This document shows positions 18,895-27,749 of a stretch of DNA of 64,000 nt, piece after piece. The stretch comes from Maribacter halichondriae (GTDB lineage Bacteria > Bacteroidota > Bacteroidia > Flavobacteriales > Flavobacteriaceae). The notes under the pieces are model-generated. The model had not been told where the DNA came from and searched no databases. It saw only the letters and a list, made by a program, of their open reading frames with translations. Where the stretch lies: the NCBI RefSeq assembly GCF_027474825.1, contig NZ_CP107030.1:1295001-1359000 (forward strand). The letters run 5' to 3'. A program made the position numbers and the translations under genes. How positions within the stretch are numbered: position 1 is the first letter of the stretch; each line of letters opens with the position of its first letter.

Positions 18895-19548
18895 ATGGCC
18901 AAAAACTATTTGCTCTTCGTAGTTGCTTGTGTACTACTCTCCCAGAAGGGGTTAGGGCAGACCGATATCCCTACCCAACAACCCTTAAAAATAGAGGCCG
19001 CCAATAAATTGGACGAAGAAGGAAAAACCGATAAAGGTACTGCGCTGAAGATTCCGTCTGTCCTCGATGATAAACCGGAGGTCAATCTGGACATGAATCC
19101 GAAAAAGCCCATCAAAATGTTACCCGAGCGAGAACTCGTACAGGCGGGAACCGGGATGAAAATCGACCCGAAAGTAAGAAGTTCGGAAAAAGATGGCGGT
19201 GGCAACCAGCGCTTTGGCGATATGTACATGGGCGACATCAAGAACAATGGCAAGTTTGTCGGCATTGTGTGCCGTGACCATGAATATGTTGATGGCGACC
19301 GGGTCAAGATTTACCTGAACGATGTCATGATCGAGCCGAACCTGCTATTGACAGGAGGTTTTAAGGGAATCAATGTTGACTTAAAAGAAGGTTTCAACAA
19401 ATTGGATTTCGTAGCCCTAAATGAAGGAACATCCTCTCCCAATACCGCACAAGTAGATGTTTATGACGACCAAGGACAAGTTATCTATTCCAATAAATGG
19501 TTATTGTCAGAAGGGTCAACGGCAACGCTTATCATTACTAAAGAGTAA
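18895..19548 (+). CDS. secreted protein of unknown function
   Basis: A 217-residue exported protein: signal MAKNYLLFVVACVLLSQKG with cleavage near LGQ at about 20. The mature part begins with a polar, low-complexity, Lys/Pro/Asp-rich stretch. It ends in a compact beta-rich domain of about 100 residues starting near GGGNQRFGDMYMGDIKNNGK, which resembles small beta-sandwich envelope domains. I recognise no catalytic motif. The chosen ATG leaves 82 bases after the GDSL gene; a longer start at 18778 would overlap that gene and bury the signal peptide. Confidence 0.65.
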   Translation: MAKNYLLFVVACVLLSQKGLGQTDIPTQQPLKIEAANKLDEEGKTDKGTALKIPSVLDDKPEVNLDMNPKKPIKMLPERELVQAGTGMKIDPKVRSSEKDGGGNQRFGDMYMGDIKNNGKFVGIVCRDHEYVDGDRVKIYLNDVMIEPNLLLTGGFKGINVDLKEGFNKLDFVALNEGTSSPNTAQVDVYDDQGQVIYSNKWLLSEGSTATLIITKE

Positions 19549-19603
19549 CTCTCCTTTTTGTAACAAACTTACTGTCTTATCGTCTTCTTACAAATAGAAT
19601 TCA

Positions 19604-20211
19604 ATGCGCTACACATTTCTGTTTGTTCTTTTTGTCCCTCTATCATTTGTTATATCCCAAGATTTAGAATGCCTCGATTTTCGACTATATTCCAAGCTGA
19701 ATGATTTTGAAGAAATTAATTCGGATGGAACCTTTTTGAAGATCGCACATATAGCAAGGCCCGATTAAAGAATGATTCATTGCAATTAATGGTACTAGCA
19801 AATTCATATAAAGAATTGCCAAAATGGAGTATCTTAAGGCGCAAAGGTGTTAAAGAAGGATTCGAAGTATTTTTGATTAACCAGACGAAGTACGATTATA
19901 AACTAGTTAATGTTGACCATGAAATTCTTATTTATAGGCAAGCATTCTTTGAAAATGAATGGGTTTTTGTTGAGCCAATTAAAAAAGATTTTTCACCTTG
20001 GTGCGGTAATAGTTATATGACTTCGAGAGTTATCAAATCGAATGATTATTTTTCTTTTCTCGCTCCCTGCATCGATGGAAATATCAAAATGAAAATGAGA
20101 TTTTCTATCATAGCAATGGACAGGGCAAATGCAATTCCAATAGTTTCCAACGAATTTGAAGGATGGATTCATTTGGGTTTGCTAGGGAAAAAATCCACCG
20201 GAAAATACTGA
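19604..20211 (+). pseudogene. small secreted protein, frameshifted
   Basis: The first frame (ATG at 19604) encodes a signal peptide (MRYTFLFVLFVPLSFVISQ) and about 35 more residues, then stops at 19767. A second frame, open across the same region, continues as FEDRTYSKARLKNDSLQL and runs to 20211. The two join at a T5 run (19733-19737); a sixth T would give one protein of about 203 residues. The downstream part has no family I recognise. Either a broken gene or a homopolymer error. Confidence 0.6.
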
Positions 20212-20224
20212 AATGACGCATTAA

Positions 20225-22396
20225 TCATTTTCTTTCACCGGGAATATAGGTTTCTTTCGCGCGTTTTAAAACATCCTCTTTATAGAACGCAACATCTTTC
20301 CAGTTGACATCGGCGTACCGTTGAATCTGATCATCAAAGTGTGGGGAATTTGGGTCTCCACTTTGTCCGCCCGCTAGAATACTCTTTGCTTTGACCTTTT
20401 CTCCAAACTCCACTGCGGCCACAAAACTGTTTCCTCGCGTACCGTACAATTTTTTGGTGCCATTATCATAACGTGCTCCGTAGGCCGCCAAGGCACCCCA
20501 ACGCCCTGAAGCAAAACCTATGGGAATGCTTGGCTTGCTATCGTCGAAGGGTTGCCGAATATCTCCGGTCAAGCGTTGGTATCGGTTGACCTCTCCCCAG
20601 GGCATTTCCCAAGTGCCGAAATCAGCGGTTAATTGGTCAATAACTTTTTCGAAAATTTTCAATCCTTCTTCCGGGTTATTCCCAAAATAGGTCATCGCCT
20701 CCATATCGCTTGAGTCTTCGGGTCTTTTCGCCTCAGTGCCCATGGCCGTTCCGTAGAAATGGGCCAAGGTCATGGCTACAGATTCTTTAGAAGTCTTAAA
20801 ATCCCAATCGGCCAATACATCCATAGGGCCTTGAAGTTTAGGATTTCTGTCGTGATGCTTATAATATTCTTTGACCAATCCCGGAATCAAGGGCTTGAAA
20901 GCGGGCAATAAAGGATCATGTGCCAATTGTATCAAGCTATCGAGGGTATATCCTTTTCTATCTTTCAATAGTTCGATGGCGTGAACGCCCCGAAAATTCT
21001 CTTGATCTCTGGACATATAAGAGGGGTAATCCTCCTTTTTCGGACTGAATTCAAGTGCAGACGTAAAGGGTGTGGAATTGCAATTTTGAATCCATCCGTT
21101 TTCAGGGTTCAAGACCAGAATATTCTCATCGACGGTATGCAAGCCTTGCCAATCGGTTTTTGGGTTGCTGCCATCAACTGGTTTTGAATAGTCGAAAGAT
21201 ACATCGCGTTTGGGAACAAAATTTCCATGAAAGTAGGCGATATTACCTTCGGCATCAGCATAGACAGTATTATTTGAAGAGTTGGTACGAATATCCATCA
21301 TTTCCCGAAATCCTTTATACCCCTCTTTTTTGGTTCTGAAATACGATTGTTCCAAGGCTTTCACAGGTTCCCACATCATCGCCGTGGCCGTCCATTGATC
21401 ATCTGCCATACGTGTAATGGGGCCATGATGGGTATGGTAGGCCGGAAAGGTCTTTTCTTTTAATATATCACCATCCTTATATTTTAAAAGGATTTCGGAA
21501 GTTTCTACGTGGCGCAGTTCCTCGCCATAGCGGTAATATAGCTTTCCTTCCATATTCACGATGGTTTCCTTGAACTCGTCCATCACATCGGTATAGGTTG
21601 AGGTATGCATCCATCCTGTCTTTTCATTAAATCCCTGATACACAAAAAATTGTCCCCAAGTAACGGCGCCGTAGGCATTCAAGCCTTCTTCTGATACTAC
21701 GTGCACCTCGCCCCTAAAATAAAATGAAGTATGCGGATTGATCAGCAACATCGCATTGCCCGATTGCGTGAGTTTTCCAGAAATCGCGATTCCGTTCGAA
21801 CCCTGCGGTTCGGCCATTTCTTCCTTCTTTTTAATCTGAAGTTCCACACTTTCAGGGATATCGGTTTTTGTGTCGTAAAACGCTTTTATTTTTCGGGTAT
21901 AGACACGTTCGATATCGCCCCCGATGGAACCTTCACTAAAATACATGGGCATCCAAGGTTCGAAATGGGTAATCAGTTTTGGTTCAACTTCAGGATGCGT
22001 TTCTAAATAATAATTGACCCCATCTGCGAAAGCGTCACACAATTTCTTCAACCAATCGGGACTTTTCTCGTAATTCGCTTTGGCCTCGGCTTCGGTCATG
22101 AACAGTTTTGCTCGCAAATCACTATACAAAGCTTCTTCGCCCTCAACCTCGGCCAATCTACCCGTGGCCCAGATATAGTTTTGCTCGACACGGTCGAAAT
22201 CATCTTCACATTGTGCATAAAGTAATCCGAAAACAGCATCGGCATCGGTTTTTCCGTAGATGTGCGGCACTCCAAAATCGTCGCGGATAATGGTTACGCT
22301 TTCGGCTTTTTCTGCTAAACTTCCCTGACCTGTTTCAGGTTTGATCTCCGATTTACAAGCACAGACCAATAGGATAATTACTAATGCTCGAAGCAT
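20225..22396 (-). CDS. penicillin acylase family lipoprotein (acylase/amidohydrolase)
   Basis: A 723-residue Ntn-hydrolase precursor. The N-terminus MLRALVIILLVCACKSE is a lipoprotein signal. An alpha subunit of about 180-190 residues follows (VTIIRDDFGVPHIYG opening), then the autocleavage site QGSNGIAI, with the nucleophile Ser near residue 200 becoming the new N-terminus of the beta subunit. The beta subunit carries NPHTSFYFRGEVHV and later NSSNNTVYADAEGNIAYFHG. Enzymes of this family cleave amide bonds of beta-lactams, acyl-homoserine lactones or other N-acyl compounds, in the periplasm. In-frame starts at 22414 and 22456 exist but the shortest gives the best signal. Confidence 0.88.
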   Translation of the reverse strand: MLRALVIILLVCACKSEIKPETGQGSLAEKAESVTIIRDDFGVPHIYGKTDADAVFGLLYAQCEDDFDRVEQNYIWATGRLAEVEGEEALYSDLRAKLFMTEAEAKANYEKSPDWLKKLCDAFADGVNYYLETHPEVEPKLITHFEPWMPMYFSEGSIGGDIERVYTRKIKAFYDTKTDIPESVELQIKKKEEMAEPQGSNGIAISGKLTQSGNAMLLINPHTSFYFRGEVHVVSEEGLNAYGAVTWGQFFVYQGFNEKTGWMHTSTYTDVMDEFKETIVNMEGKLYYRYGEELRHVETSEILLKYKDGDILKEKTFPAYHTHHGPITRMADDQWTATAMMWEPVKALEQSYFRTKKEGYKGFREMMDIRTNSSNNTVYADAEGNIAYFHGNFVPKRDVSFDYSKPVDGSNPKTDWQGLHTVDENILVLNPENGWIQNCNSTPFTSALEFSPKKEDYPSYMSRDQENFRGVHAIELLKDRKGYTLDSLIQLAHDPLLPAFKPLIPGLVKEYYKHHDRNPKLQGPMDVLADWDFKTSKESVAMTLAHFYGTAMGTEAKRPEDSSDMEAMTYFGNNPEEGLKIFEKVIDQLTADFGTWEMPWGEVNRYQRLTGDIRQPFDDSKPSIPIGFASGRWGALAAYGARYDNGTKKLYGTRGNSFVAAVEFGEKVKAKSILAGGQSGDPNSPHFDDQIQRYADVNWKDVAFYKEDVLKRAKETYIPGERK

Positions 22397-22507
22397 ATTG
22401 TATGTTCGTTCCATATTTTCAATTCTTGATGTGAAAATAACGGAAAGGCTCAACAAATACTAATTATTTTCATGCCTAAAGGACATGAAGTGTATTGTGA
22501 GAATAGA

Positions 22508-23560
22508 CTACCAACTTCCACTGGCGCCGCCACCTCCAGAACTACCACCACCCCCGGAGAAGCCACCGGAACTTCCACCGCTTGAACCTGATCCAAAGGA
22601 ATGAGAGCCCGAAGAGGAAAAGGTTTTTCTGATATAGGTCTTGTCGTTCTTGGAGAGTGATAACTTAAAATCTTCCTTTCCCTTGAAAACTATTTTCAGG
22701 GCAGCTATTAATATCGCAAAGCCATAAATACTGATTGCTACCAGCACAATATATCCAGTTTTCAGCCCAAAATGCTCATCCTGCAAGGCTGGGTCGACCA
22801 CCTGGTTTATTCCCAAAAAAAGGCCCAAGGGCACTAAAACAAAAACCAACGAAAAAACTATTGAAAATGATGAAATAATAACCATAAAAAAGCCTTGCAG
22901 CACCCCAAGTTTGCCAATCATCATCCCACGAAAAATTTCGATAAGGTTTCTGTACACTTTATAGAACAGGAATCCACCAGCGGCAATAAAAACAAATAGA
23001 AAAAGCCCGACAACCAGCATCATTATCAATTGTTGTTTAGAATCTTCAGCGGCCATTTCTTGTTTGAGTTCCTCGAGTGCGTCCGGACTTTCCAAAAGGA
23101 AAATAAGTCGGTCAGTGGCTTTGTCCAATCCTTCAAAATAGCGTTCTTCCTTAAATTCGGGAATCATGGTATTCCGTATAATTCGAGAGGCAATCGCATC
23201 GGTAATATAGGCCTCCGTACCCAAACCTGTCTCGATCCGTACCTTACGATTGCTTTTTGCAAAAACGATGAGCAGGCCATTGTCGGTATCCGCTTGCCCG
23301 ATGCCATTTTTATTGAACGTTCCATAGGCAAATTGTTCGATTGTTTCGAAACCCAGACTATCGATGGTCAAAACGACCATTTGAAAGGTGTTGCGCTGTT
23401 CGAAATCGGTCAATTTTGTTTTGAGATGATCCAACTCCGATGAGGTAAAGATGTTCGCCTGATCGGTTGCGAACTCCTTTAGCGCGGGATACCCTTCCTG
23501 GGCGAGCCCGCTTAGGGTTATCAAGAAGAAAAATATGGGAAGAATGCGTTTGAACATCAT
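22508..23560 (-). CDS. TPM domain (TLP18.3/Psb32/MOLO-1-like) membrane protein
   Basis: About 350 residues: a signal peptide ending near LAQ, then the TPM domain (about 20-150) with LKEFATDQANIFTSSE and the DNGLLIVFAKSNRKVRIETG core. Three transmembrane helices follow, the first preceded by a Glu/Lys linker. The tail is low-complexity Gly/Ser ending in GGGGASGSW, typical of this group. It is an envelope protein of unclear biochemical role; TPM domains have been linked to phosphatase-like or quality-control functions. Start chosen at one of the paired ATGs at 23560/23557. Confidence 0.85.
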   Translation of the reverse strand: MMFKRILPIFFFLITLSGLAQEGYPALKEFATDQANIFTSSELDHLKTKLTDFEQRNTFQMVVLTIDSLGFETIEQFAYGTFNKNGIGQADTDNGLLIVFAKSNRKVRIETGLGTEAYITDAIASRIIRNTMIPEFKEERYFEGLDKATDRLIFLLESPDALEELKQEMAAEDSKQQLIMMLVVGLFLFVFIAAGGFLFYKVYRNLIEIFRGMMIGKLGVLQGFFMVIISSFSIVFSLVFVLVPLGLFLGINQVVDPALQDEHFGLKTGYIVLVAISIYGFAILIAALKIVFKGKEDFKLSLSKNDKTYIRKTFSSSGSHSFGSGSSGGSSGGFSGGGGSSGGGGASGSW

Positions 23561-23671
23561 AGGAAAAACGTCACAAGGTTTCAAATATTACAAAATCTGG
23601 ATTGAAAAATAACCACGATACGAAACCGCGATTTTTAAGGTAACTTGCACCCTCTAATTACAAACCCAAAA

Positions 23672-25408
23672 ATGTCCGATAAAAAAGTTAGTATCCTTAC
23701 CGCGTTCAAGACCATTATTTGGCCTAGACGCAATCTTGTATTTATTGGGTTGGTTTTAATCGTCATCAGCAAGGCGGCCAGTTTTGTGGCTCCCCTTTCC
23801 CTGAAATATTTAATGGACGACATTATACCGAACAAAGACATTGACTTCTTGAAATTATTGGTCGGAGCGGTTGTTCTCGCCATAACAGTGCAAGCGGTAA
23901 CCTCATTTTTATTGACGAAGATTCTAAGCGTGCAGGCACAATACATGATTTCAGAGCTACGCGCCCAAGTGCAGAAAAAAGTGCTCTCGCTACCGATTAG
24001 ATTTTTCGACAATGCCAAGTCGGGTGCTTTGGTTTCAAGAATTATGACCGACGTGGAAGGAGTTCGAAATCTCATAGGAACCGGATTAGTACAACTTGTG
24101 GGTGGCAGCATTACGGCCATCGTCTCCTTGATATTGTTGTTGAACATCAGCTGGACGATGACGCTCTTTACATTGGTGCCCTTGGCCATATTCGCTTTTA
24201 TTGCATTGAAAGCCTTTAAAATCATTCGCCCAATTTTCAGGAATCGGGGAAAAATAAACGCAGAAGTTACCGGAAGATTGACCGAAACCTTGGGCGGCGT
24301 TCGTGTGATAAAAGGTTTTAATGCGGAGGCCCAGGAAAATAAGGTTTTCGAAGAGGGTGTTGAACGTCTTTTTCAAAACGTCAAAAAAAGTCTTACGGCC
24401 ACGGCGGCCATGACCAGCTCCTCGACATTTCTATTGGGCATCGCCACAACGGGAATCATGGGTATCGGCGGCTATAAAATTATGATGGATGAGCTTACCA
24501 TCGGCGAGTTCTTGACCTTTACCTTTTTATTGGGATTGATGGTCGCCCCCATTGTACAGATGAGCAATATTGGAAGTCAGTTGACAGAAGCCTTGGCCGG
24601 ACTAGATCGTACCGAAGAGCTCATGAACATGGTTCCCGAATCCGATGAAGAAAACCGGACGATTGTTTTAGAGGATATTACAGGGGATATCATTTTTGAT
24701 GATGTTTCCTTTGCCTATGAAGAGGATAAAGAAGTATTGCATAACATTAGTTTTACTGCCAATTCAGGGGATGTTATCGCCTTGGTAGGAAGCTCAGGAT
24801 CCGGAAAATCGACCGTTGCAGGCTTAGCGGCTACTTTTTTAAATCCGCAATCAGGAAAGATTTCCATTGACGGAAAAGACGTTTCCAAAGTCAACCTCAA
24901 TAGTTACCGGAGAAATCTAGGTGTCGTTTTGCAGGATGAATTTTTGTTCGAGGGTACCATTCGCGAAAACATTTTATTCCCCAGACCAAACGCTTCTGAA
25001 GAAGAATTAAAAGCCGCAGTCAAAGCTGCTTATGTTGATGAATTCACAGATAGATTCGAGAAAGGTTTGGATACATTAATAGGAGAACGTGGCGTAAAAC
25101 TTTCCGGAGGGCAACGGCAACGGATCGCTATTGCCCGCGCAGTACTTGCCGACCCAAAAATCCTAATCTTGGACGAAGCGACCTCTAACTTGGATACCGA
25201 AAGTGAGGCTCTCATACAAAAAAGTCTCGCTGCTCTGACCGAAGGACGAACAACGTTTGTAATCGCGCATCGATTAAGTACCATTCGAAAAGCCGACCAA
25301 ATTTTGGTCATCGAAAACGGACGAATTGCCGAGCAAGGCACTCATGATGATTTAATTGCGAAGGAAGGCAGGTACTATAATCTGTTTACGTATCAGGCAA
25401 GGATATAA
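23672..25408 (+). CDS. MsbA-like ABC exporter (TMD-NBD half transporter)
   Basis: A 578-residue fused exporter. A six-helix ABC transmembrane domain (about 20-300) includes the coupling segment GVRVIKGFNAEAQE. It is followed by a nucleotide-binding domain with Walker A GSSGSGKST, signature LSGGQRQRIAIARA, Walker B ILILDEATSNLD and H-loop AHRLST. It works as a homodimer and likely flips a lipid or a drug; MsbA-type lipid A or phospholipid export is an inference. I start at the ATG at 23672 rather than the TTG at 23645. Confidence 0.92.
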   Translation: MSDKKVSILTAFKTIIWPRRNLVFIGLVLIVISKAASFVAPLSLKYLMDDIIPNKDIDFLKLLVGAVVLAITVQAVTSFLLTKILSVQAQYMISELRAQVQKKVLSLPIRFFDNAKSGALVSRIMTDVEGVRNLIGTGLVQLVGGSITAIVSLILLLNISWTMTLFTLVPLAIFAFIALKAFKIIRPIFRNRGKINAEVTGRLTETLGGVRVIKGFNAEAQENKVFEEGVERLFQNVKKSLTATAAMTSSSTFLLGIATTGIMGIGGYKIMMDELTIGEFLTFTFLLGLMVAPIVQMSNIGSQLTEALAGLDRTEELMNMVPESDEENRTIVLEDITGDIIFDDVSFAYEEDKEVLHNISFTANSGDVIALVGSSGSGKSTVAGLAATFLNPQSGKISIDGKDVSKVNLNSYRRNLGVVLQDEFLFEGTIRENILFPRPNASEEELKAAVKAAYVDEFTDRFEKGLDTLIGERGVKLSGGQRQRIAIARAVLADPKILILDEATSNLDTESEALIQKSLAALTEGRTTFVIAHRLSTIRKADQILVIENGRIAEQGTHDDLIAKEGRYYNLFTYQARI

Positions 25409-25456
25409 AGGAGGTACGAGGTTAGAAGTATGAGGTACGAAGTTTTATTGCTTAAA

Positions 25457-25610
25457 TGTCATTACGAGGAGCAAGACGGAATGTTAAAGAAATCGGGGGT
25501 TAATGAGACGTGGCAATCTGTTGACGCCTGCTCCATGATTCAACGGATTGCTTCGTCGCCACAACCCTTCTTGCAAAGTTTGAACTTTTTATCGGCTTCT
25601 CGCAATGACA
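25457..25610. repeat. long imperfect inverted repeat (REP/MITE-like)
   Basis: TGTCATTACGAG at 25457-25468 is mirrored by CTCGCAATGACA at 25599-25610. Inside, GCAATCTGTT pairs with AACGGATTGC. The element fills the gap between the ABC exporter and the ferredoxin gene and is non-coding. Its ends resemble a type of intergenic repeat common in bacterial genomes; no mobile gene is carried. Confidence 0.6.
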
Positions 25611-25617
25611 GCTAAGT

Positions 25618-25944
25618 TCAACTCTCTGGCGCCAATTCCACTTCCAAACCATCCAAATCTTCGGTCATTCTAATTTGGCAGCCTAAGCGACTATTGTCCT
25701 CGACATAAAAAGCTTCCGATAACATCGCTTCTTCTTCATCCGACTTTTCAGGGAGTTCGTGTTCTGATTTTACATAACACTGACATGAGGCACACATAGC
25801 CATACCACCACAGACACCGATTGTTCCTTCGGGAGCAAGTTCATAGGAGCGAACCACTTCCATGAGGTTCATGTTCATGTCGGTCGGGGCATCCACTTCG
25901 TGAGTAACACCTACGCGGTCGGTTATTTTTATTTTGATATCCAT
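25618..25944 (-). CDS. 2Fe-2S ferredoxin
   Basis: A 108-residue adrenodoxin-type ferredoxin. The cluster ligands follow C-x5-C-x2-C plus a distal Cys: C45, C51 and C54 in CGGMAMCASCQC, and C89 in RLGCQI. Acidic surface residues are plentiful, as expected for a partner of a reductase. The likely partner is the ferredoxin-NADP reductase encoded upstream at 26363-27424. It is separated from that gene by the small helical protein. Confidence 0.9.
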   Translation of the reverse strand: MDIKIKITDRVGVTHEVDAPTDMNMNLMEVVRSYELAPEGTIGVCGGMAMCASCQCYVKSEHELPEKSDEEEAMLSEAFYVEDNSRLGCQIRMTEDLDGLEVELAPES

Positions 25945-26055
25945 TAAACTAGTGGTTAGGAGTTAGTGGTTAGGGAACTAGTATTAGTTCATTGATTTTA
26001 TTAGTCCATAAAGCATCCTAGAAATTTCATTCGATCTTTCGATTAGTTCTTTTAT

Positions 26056-26331
26056 TTAAACCGAGGAAAGGTACCCCAATCTTTCAGACAAATATAACAT
26101 TGACCTCACTTCACTATTTGAACTGATGGCGATATACAAAAATCTTATAAAATCGGGATTTGTTCTTCTATCAAAACCTTCGGCAATATTATTCGAGATA
26201 GAAACCGAGGCACGGGTAATTTGATCTTTAAAGGAATAATCTTTTAGGGTAGAAAAATCTTTGTAAATGGATACCGCAAAGTCTTGTGATTTTTGCCAAA
26301 CAAGCAATTCTTCAAATTTTTTTACAGCCAT
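26056..26331 (-). CDS. four helix bundle protein, C-terminally truncated
   Basis: A 91-residue protein of the S23/IVS-type four helix bundle family: MAVKKFEELLVWQKSQDFAV start, YSFKDQITRASVSISNNIAEG core, then SEVRSMLYLSERLGYLSSV. The frame meets TAA at 26056 but stays open and in-family for another 24 codons (IKELIERSNEISRMLYGLIK...) to a second TAA at 25984. A nonsense mutation has therefore most likely removed the last helix. These proteins are known from 23S rRNA intervening sequences but also occur as stand-alone genes, as here; the role is unclear. Confidence 0.7.
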   Translation of the reverse strand: MAVKKFEELLVWQKSQDFAVSIYKDFSTLKDYSFKDQITRASVSISNNIAEGFDRRTNPDFIRFLYIAISSNSEVRSMLYLSERLGYLSSV

Positions 26332-26362
26332 ACATTACACTTGCCCCTAGTTCCTTTTTCCT

Positions 26363-27424
26363 TTAATCAATAGCCTTTACCACCGCCTTCGGTGCTTCTT
26401 TTTTACTGCCATCAAAACCATTGATCCCACCTACTGTCGTATATTTCAAAACGTATTTTTTGTCCGGGAAAATACGCTGATAGGCACTTTGGCACATGAG
26501 CGTTGCTTCGTGGAAACCACATAAGATCAACTTCAATTTTCCAGGATAAGTGTTGACATCGCCGATGGCATAAATACCGGGAATATTGGTTTGATAATCT
26601 AAGGTATTATCGACTTTGATGGCATTTTTTTCTATTTCGAGTCCCCAATCGGCAATTGGGCCGAGTTTTGGGGAAAGTCCGAAGAGGGGAATGAAATTAT
26701 CGACTTCCAAAGTGATATCTTCTACTGCACTCGTTGTTTTTCGGATGAGGACTGCTTCCAGTTTGTCCTTCCCTTTTAATGCAACTATTTCAGCGGGAGT
26801 AATCAGATTGATTTTTCCTTCGTTCTTTAAGTGTTGTACTTTTTCCACGGAATCCAAAGCGCCACGAAATTCATTTCTACGGTGTACCAAAGTAACCTCA
26901 GCAGCTACATCCGCCAAAAAGATACTCCAGTCCAAAGCGGAATCCCCGCCTCCGGCAATGACCACTTTCTTATCGCGATATACTTCGGGGTCTTTGATGA
27001 AATAGTTCACGCCATTATCCTCAAAATCAACAATACTCACGAGCAAGGGTTTACGCGGCTCAAAACTTCCCAATCCGCCTGCGATGGCAACAATGGGGGC
27101 ATTGTGTTTTGTGCCTTTGTTGGTGGTCACGATAAACGAACCATCTTCCAATTTCTCGATGGTTTCGGCACGTTCGCCCAAAGTAAATCCGGGTTGAAAG
27201 GGTTTGATTTGTTCCATTAAGTTATCGACCAATTCGCCCGCCAAAACTTCGGGAAAACCAGGAATATCATAAATGGGCTTTTTGGGATATATCTCGGAAC
27301 ATTGGCCACCAGCTTGCGGCAGTGCATCTATCAAATGGCATTTCAATTGCAGGAGTCCGGCCTCAAAAACGGCAAAAAGCCCCGTTGGGCCCGCACCTAT
27401 GATCAGTATATCTGTTTTAATCAT
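26363..27424 (-). CDS. ferredoxin--NADP reductase (thioredoxin reductase-like FAD enzyme)
   Basis: A 353-residue two-dinucleotide-domain flavoprotein. The FAD motif is at the start (ILIIGAGPTG). The NAD(P) domain holds VVIAGGGDSALDW and the HRRNEFRG segment, whose arginines favour NADPH. A late GIYAIGDVNTYPG closes the FAD site. There is no redox CxxC, so it is a ferredoxin/flavodoxin reductase type, not thioredoxin reductase. The start at 27424 (MIKTDILIIG) is preferred over 27451. It lies between nifU and the ferredoxin gene, its probable electron partner. Confidence 0.9.
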   Translation of the reverse strand: MIKTDILIIGAGPTGLFAVFEAGLLQLKCHLIDALPQAGGQCSEIYPKKPIYDIPGFPEVLAGELVDNLMEQIKPFQPGFTLGERAETIEKLEDGSFIVTTNKGTKHNAPIVAIAGGLGSFEPRKPLLVSIVDFEDNGVNYFIKDPEVYRDKKVVIAGGGDSALDWSIFLADVAAEVTLVHRRNEFRGALDSVEKVQHLKNEGKINLITPAEIVALKGKDKLEAVLIRKTTSAVEDITLEVDNFIPLFGLSPKLGPIADWGLEIEKNAIKVDNTLDYQTNIPGIYAIGDVNTYPGKLKLILCGFHEATLMCQSAYQRIFPDKKYVLKYTTVGGINGFDGSKKEAPKAVVKAID

Positions 27425-27448
27425 TAAAATATCGGTTTGAAATCTAGG

Positions 27449-27456
27449 CAAAGCTA
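27449..27456 (-). promoter_or_regulatory. -7 promoter element of the reductase gene
   Basis: On the minus strand the bases read TAGCTTTG, a full match to the Bacteroidetes -7 consensus TAnnTTTG, 25 bases before the start codon. The upstream TTTG is at a shorter spacing than usual, which would fit an activator-dependent promoter. Confidence 0.45.
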
Positions 27457-27479
27457 TTACAACAAAAAATCAAAATTTA

Positions 27480-27491
27480 TGACTTTTATCA
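27480..27491. promoter_or_regulatory. CRP/FNR-like palindrome upstream of reductase
   Basis: TGACTTTTATCA (TGA-N6-TCA) sits between the nifU stop and the reductase gene. Its centre would be about 43 bases before the predicted transcription start, close to the class II activator position. It resembles the sites at 4277 and 6604. Confidence 0.35.
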
Positions 27492-27498
27492 GATAGGT

Positions 27499-27747
27499 CT
27501 ACCCTATGTTCACGACTTCTTCGATTTGCGGGGCGTATTTTTTAATTGTCATTTCCACCCCACTCTTTAGGGTCATTTGGTTGACGGTACATCCGACACA
27601 AGCACCTTCTAACTTGACCTTGACAGAATTTTCATTATCAATGGAAACGAGCGAAATATCGCCCCCATCACTTTGCAGAAAAGGTCGGATTTCGTCCAAG
27701 GCCTTTTCTACGTTCAATCTTAGTTCTTCGGAAGTCATTGTTACCAT
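27499..27747 (-). CDS. NifU C-terminal domain Fe-S scaffold protein
   Basis: An 82-residue protein equal to the NifU C-terminal (Nfu) domain. It has RPFLQSDGGDISLVSID, then the CxxC pair C50/C53 in LEGACVGCTVN, which binds a transient cluster in a dimer. It starts two bases after the stop of the Mrp gene, so the two are almost certainly co-transcribed and serve Fe-S cluster assembly or delivery. Confidence 0.9.
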   Translation of the reverse strand: MVTMTSEELRLNVEKALDEIRPFLQSDGGDISLVSIDNENSVKVKLEGACVGCTVNQMTLKSGVEMTIKKYAPQIEEVVNIG

Positions 27748-27749
27748 AA

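Noticed and set aside
25430..25615. Short open frame in the exporter-ferredoxin gap
   Set aside because: It runs across a palindromic repeat element and has no protein-like features.
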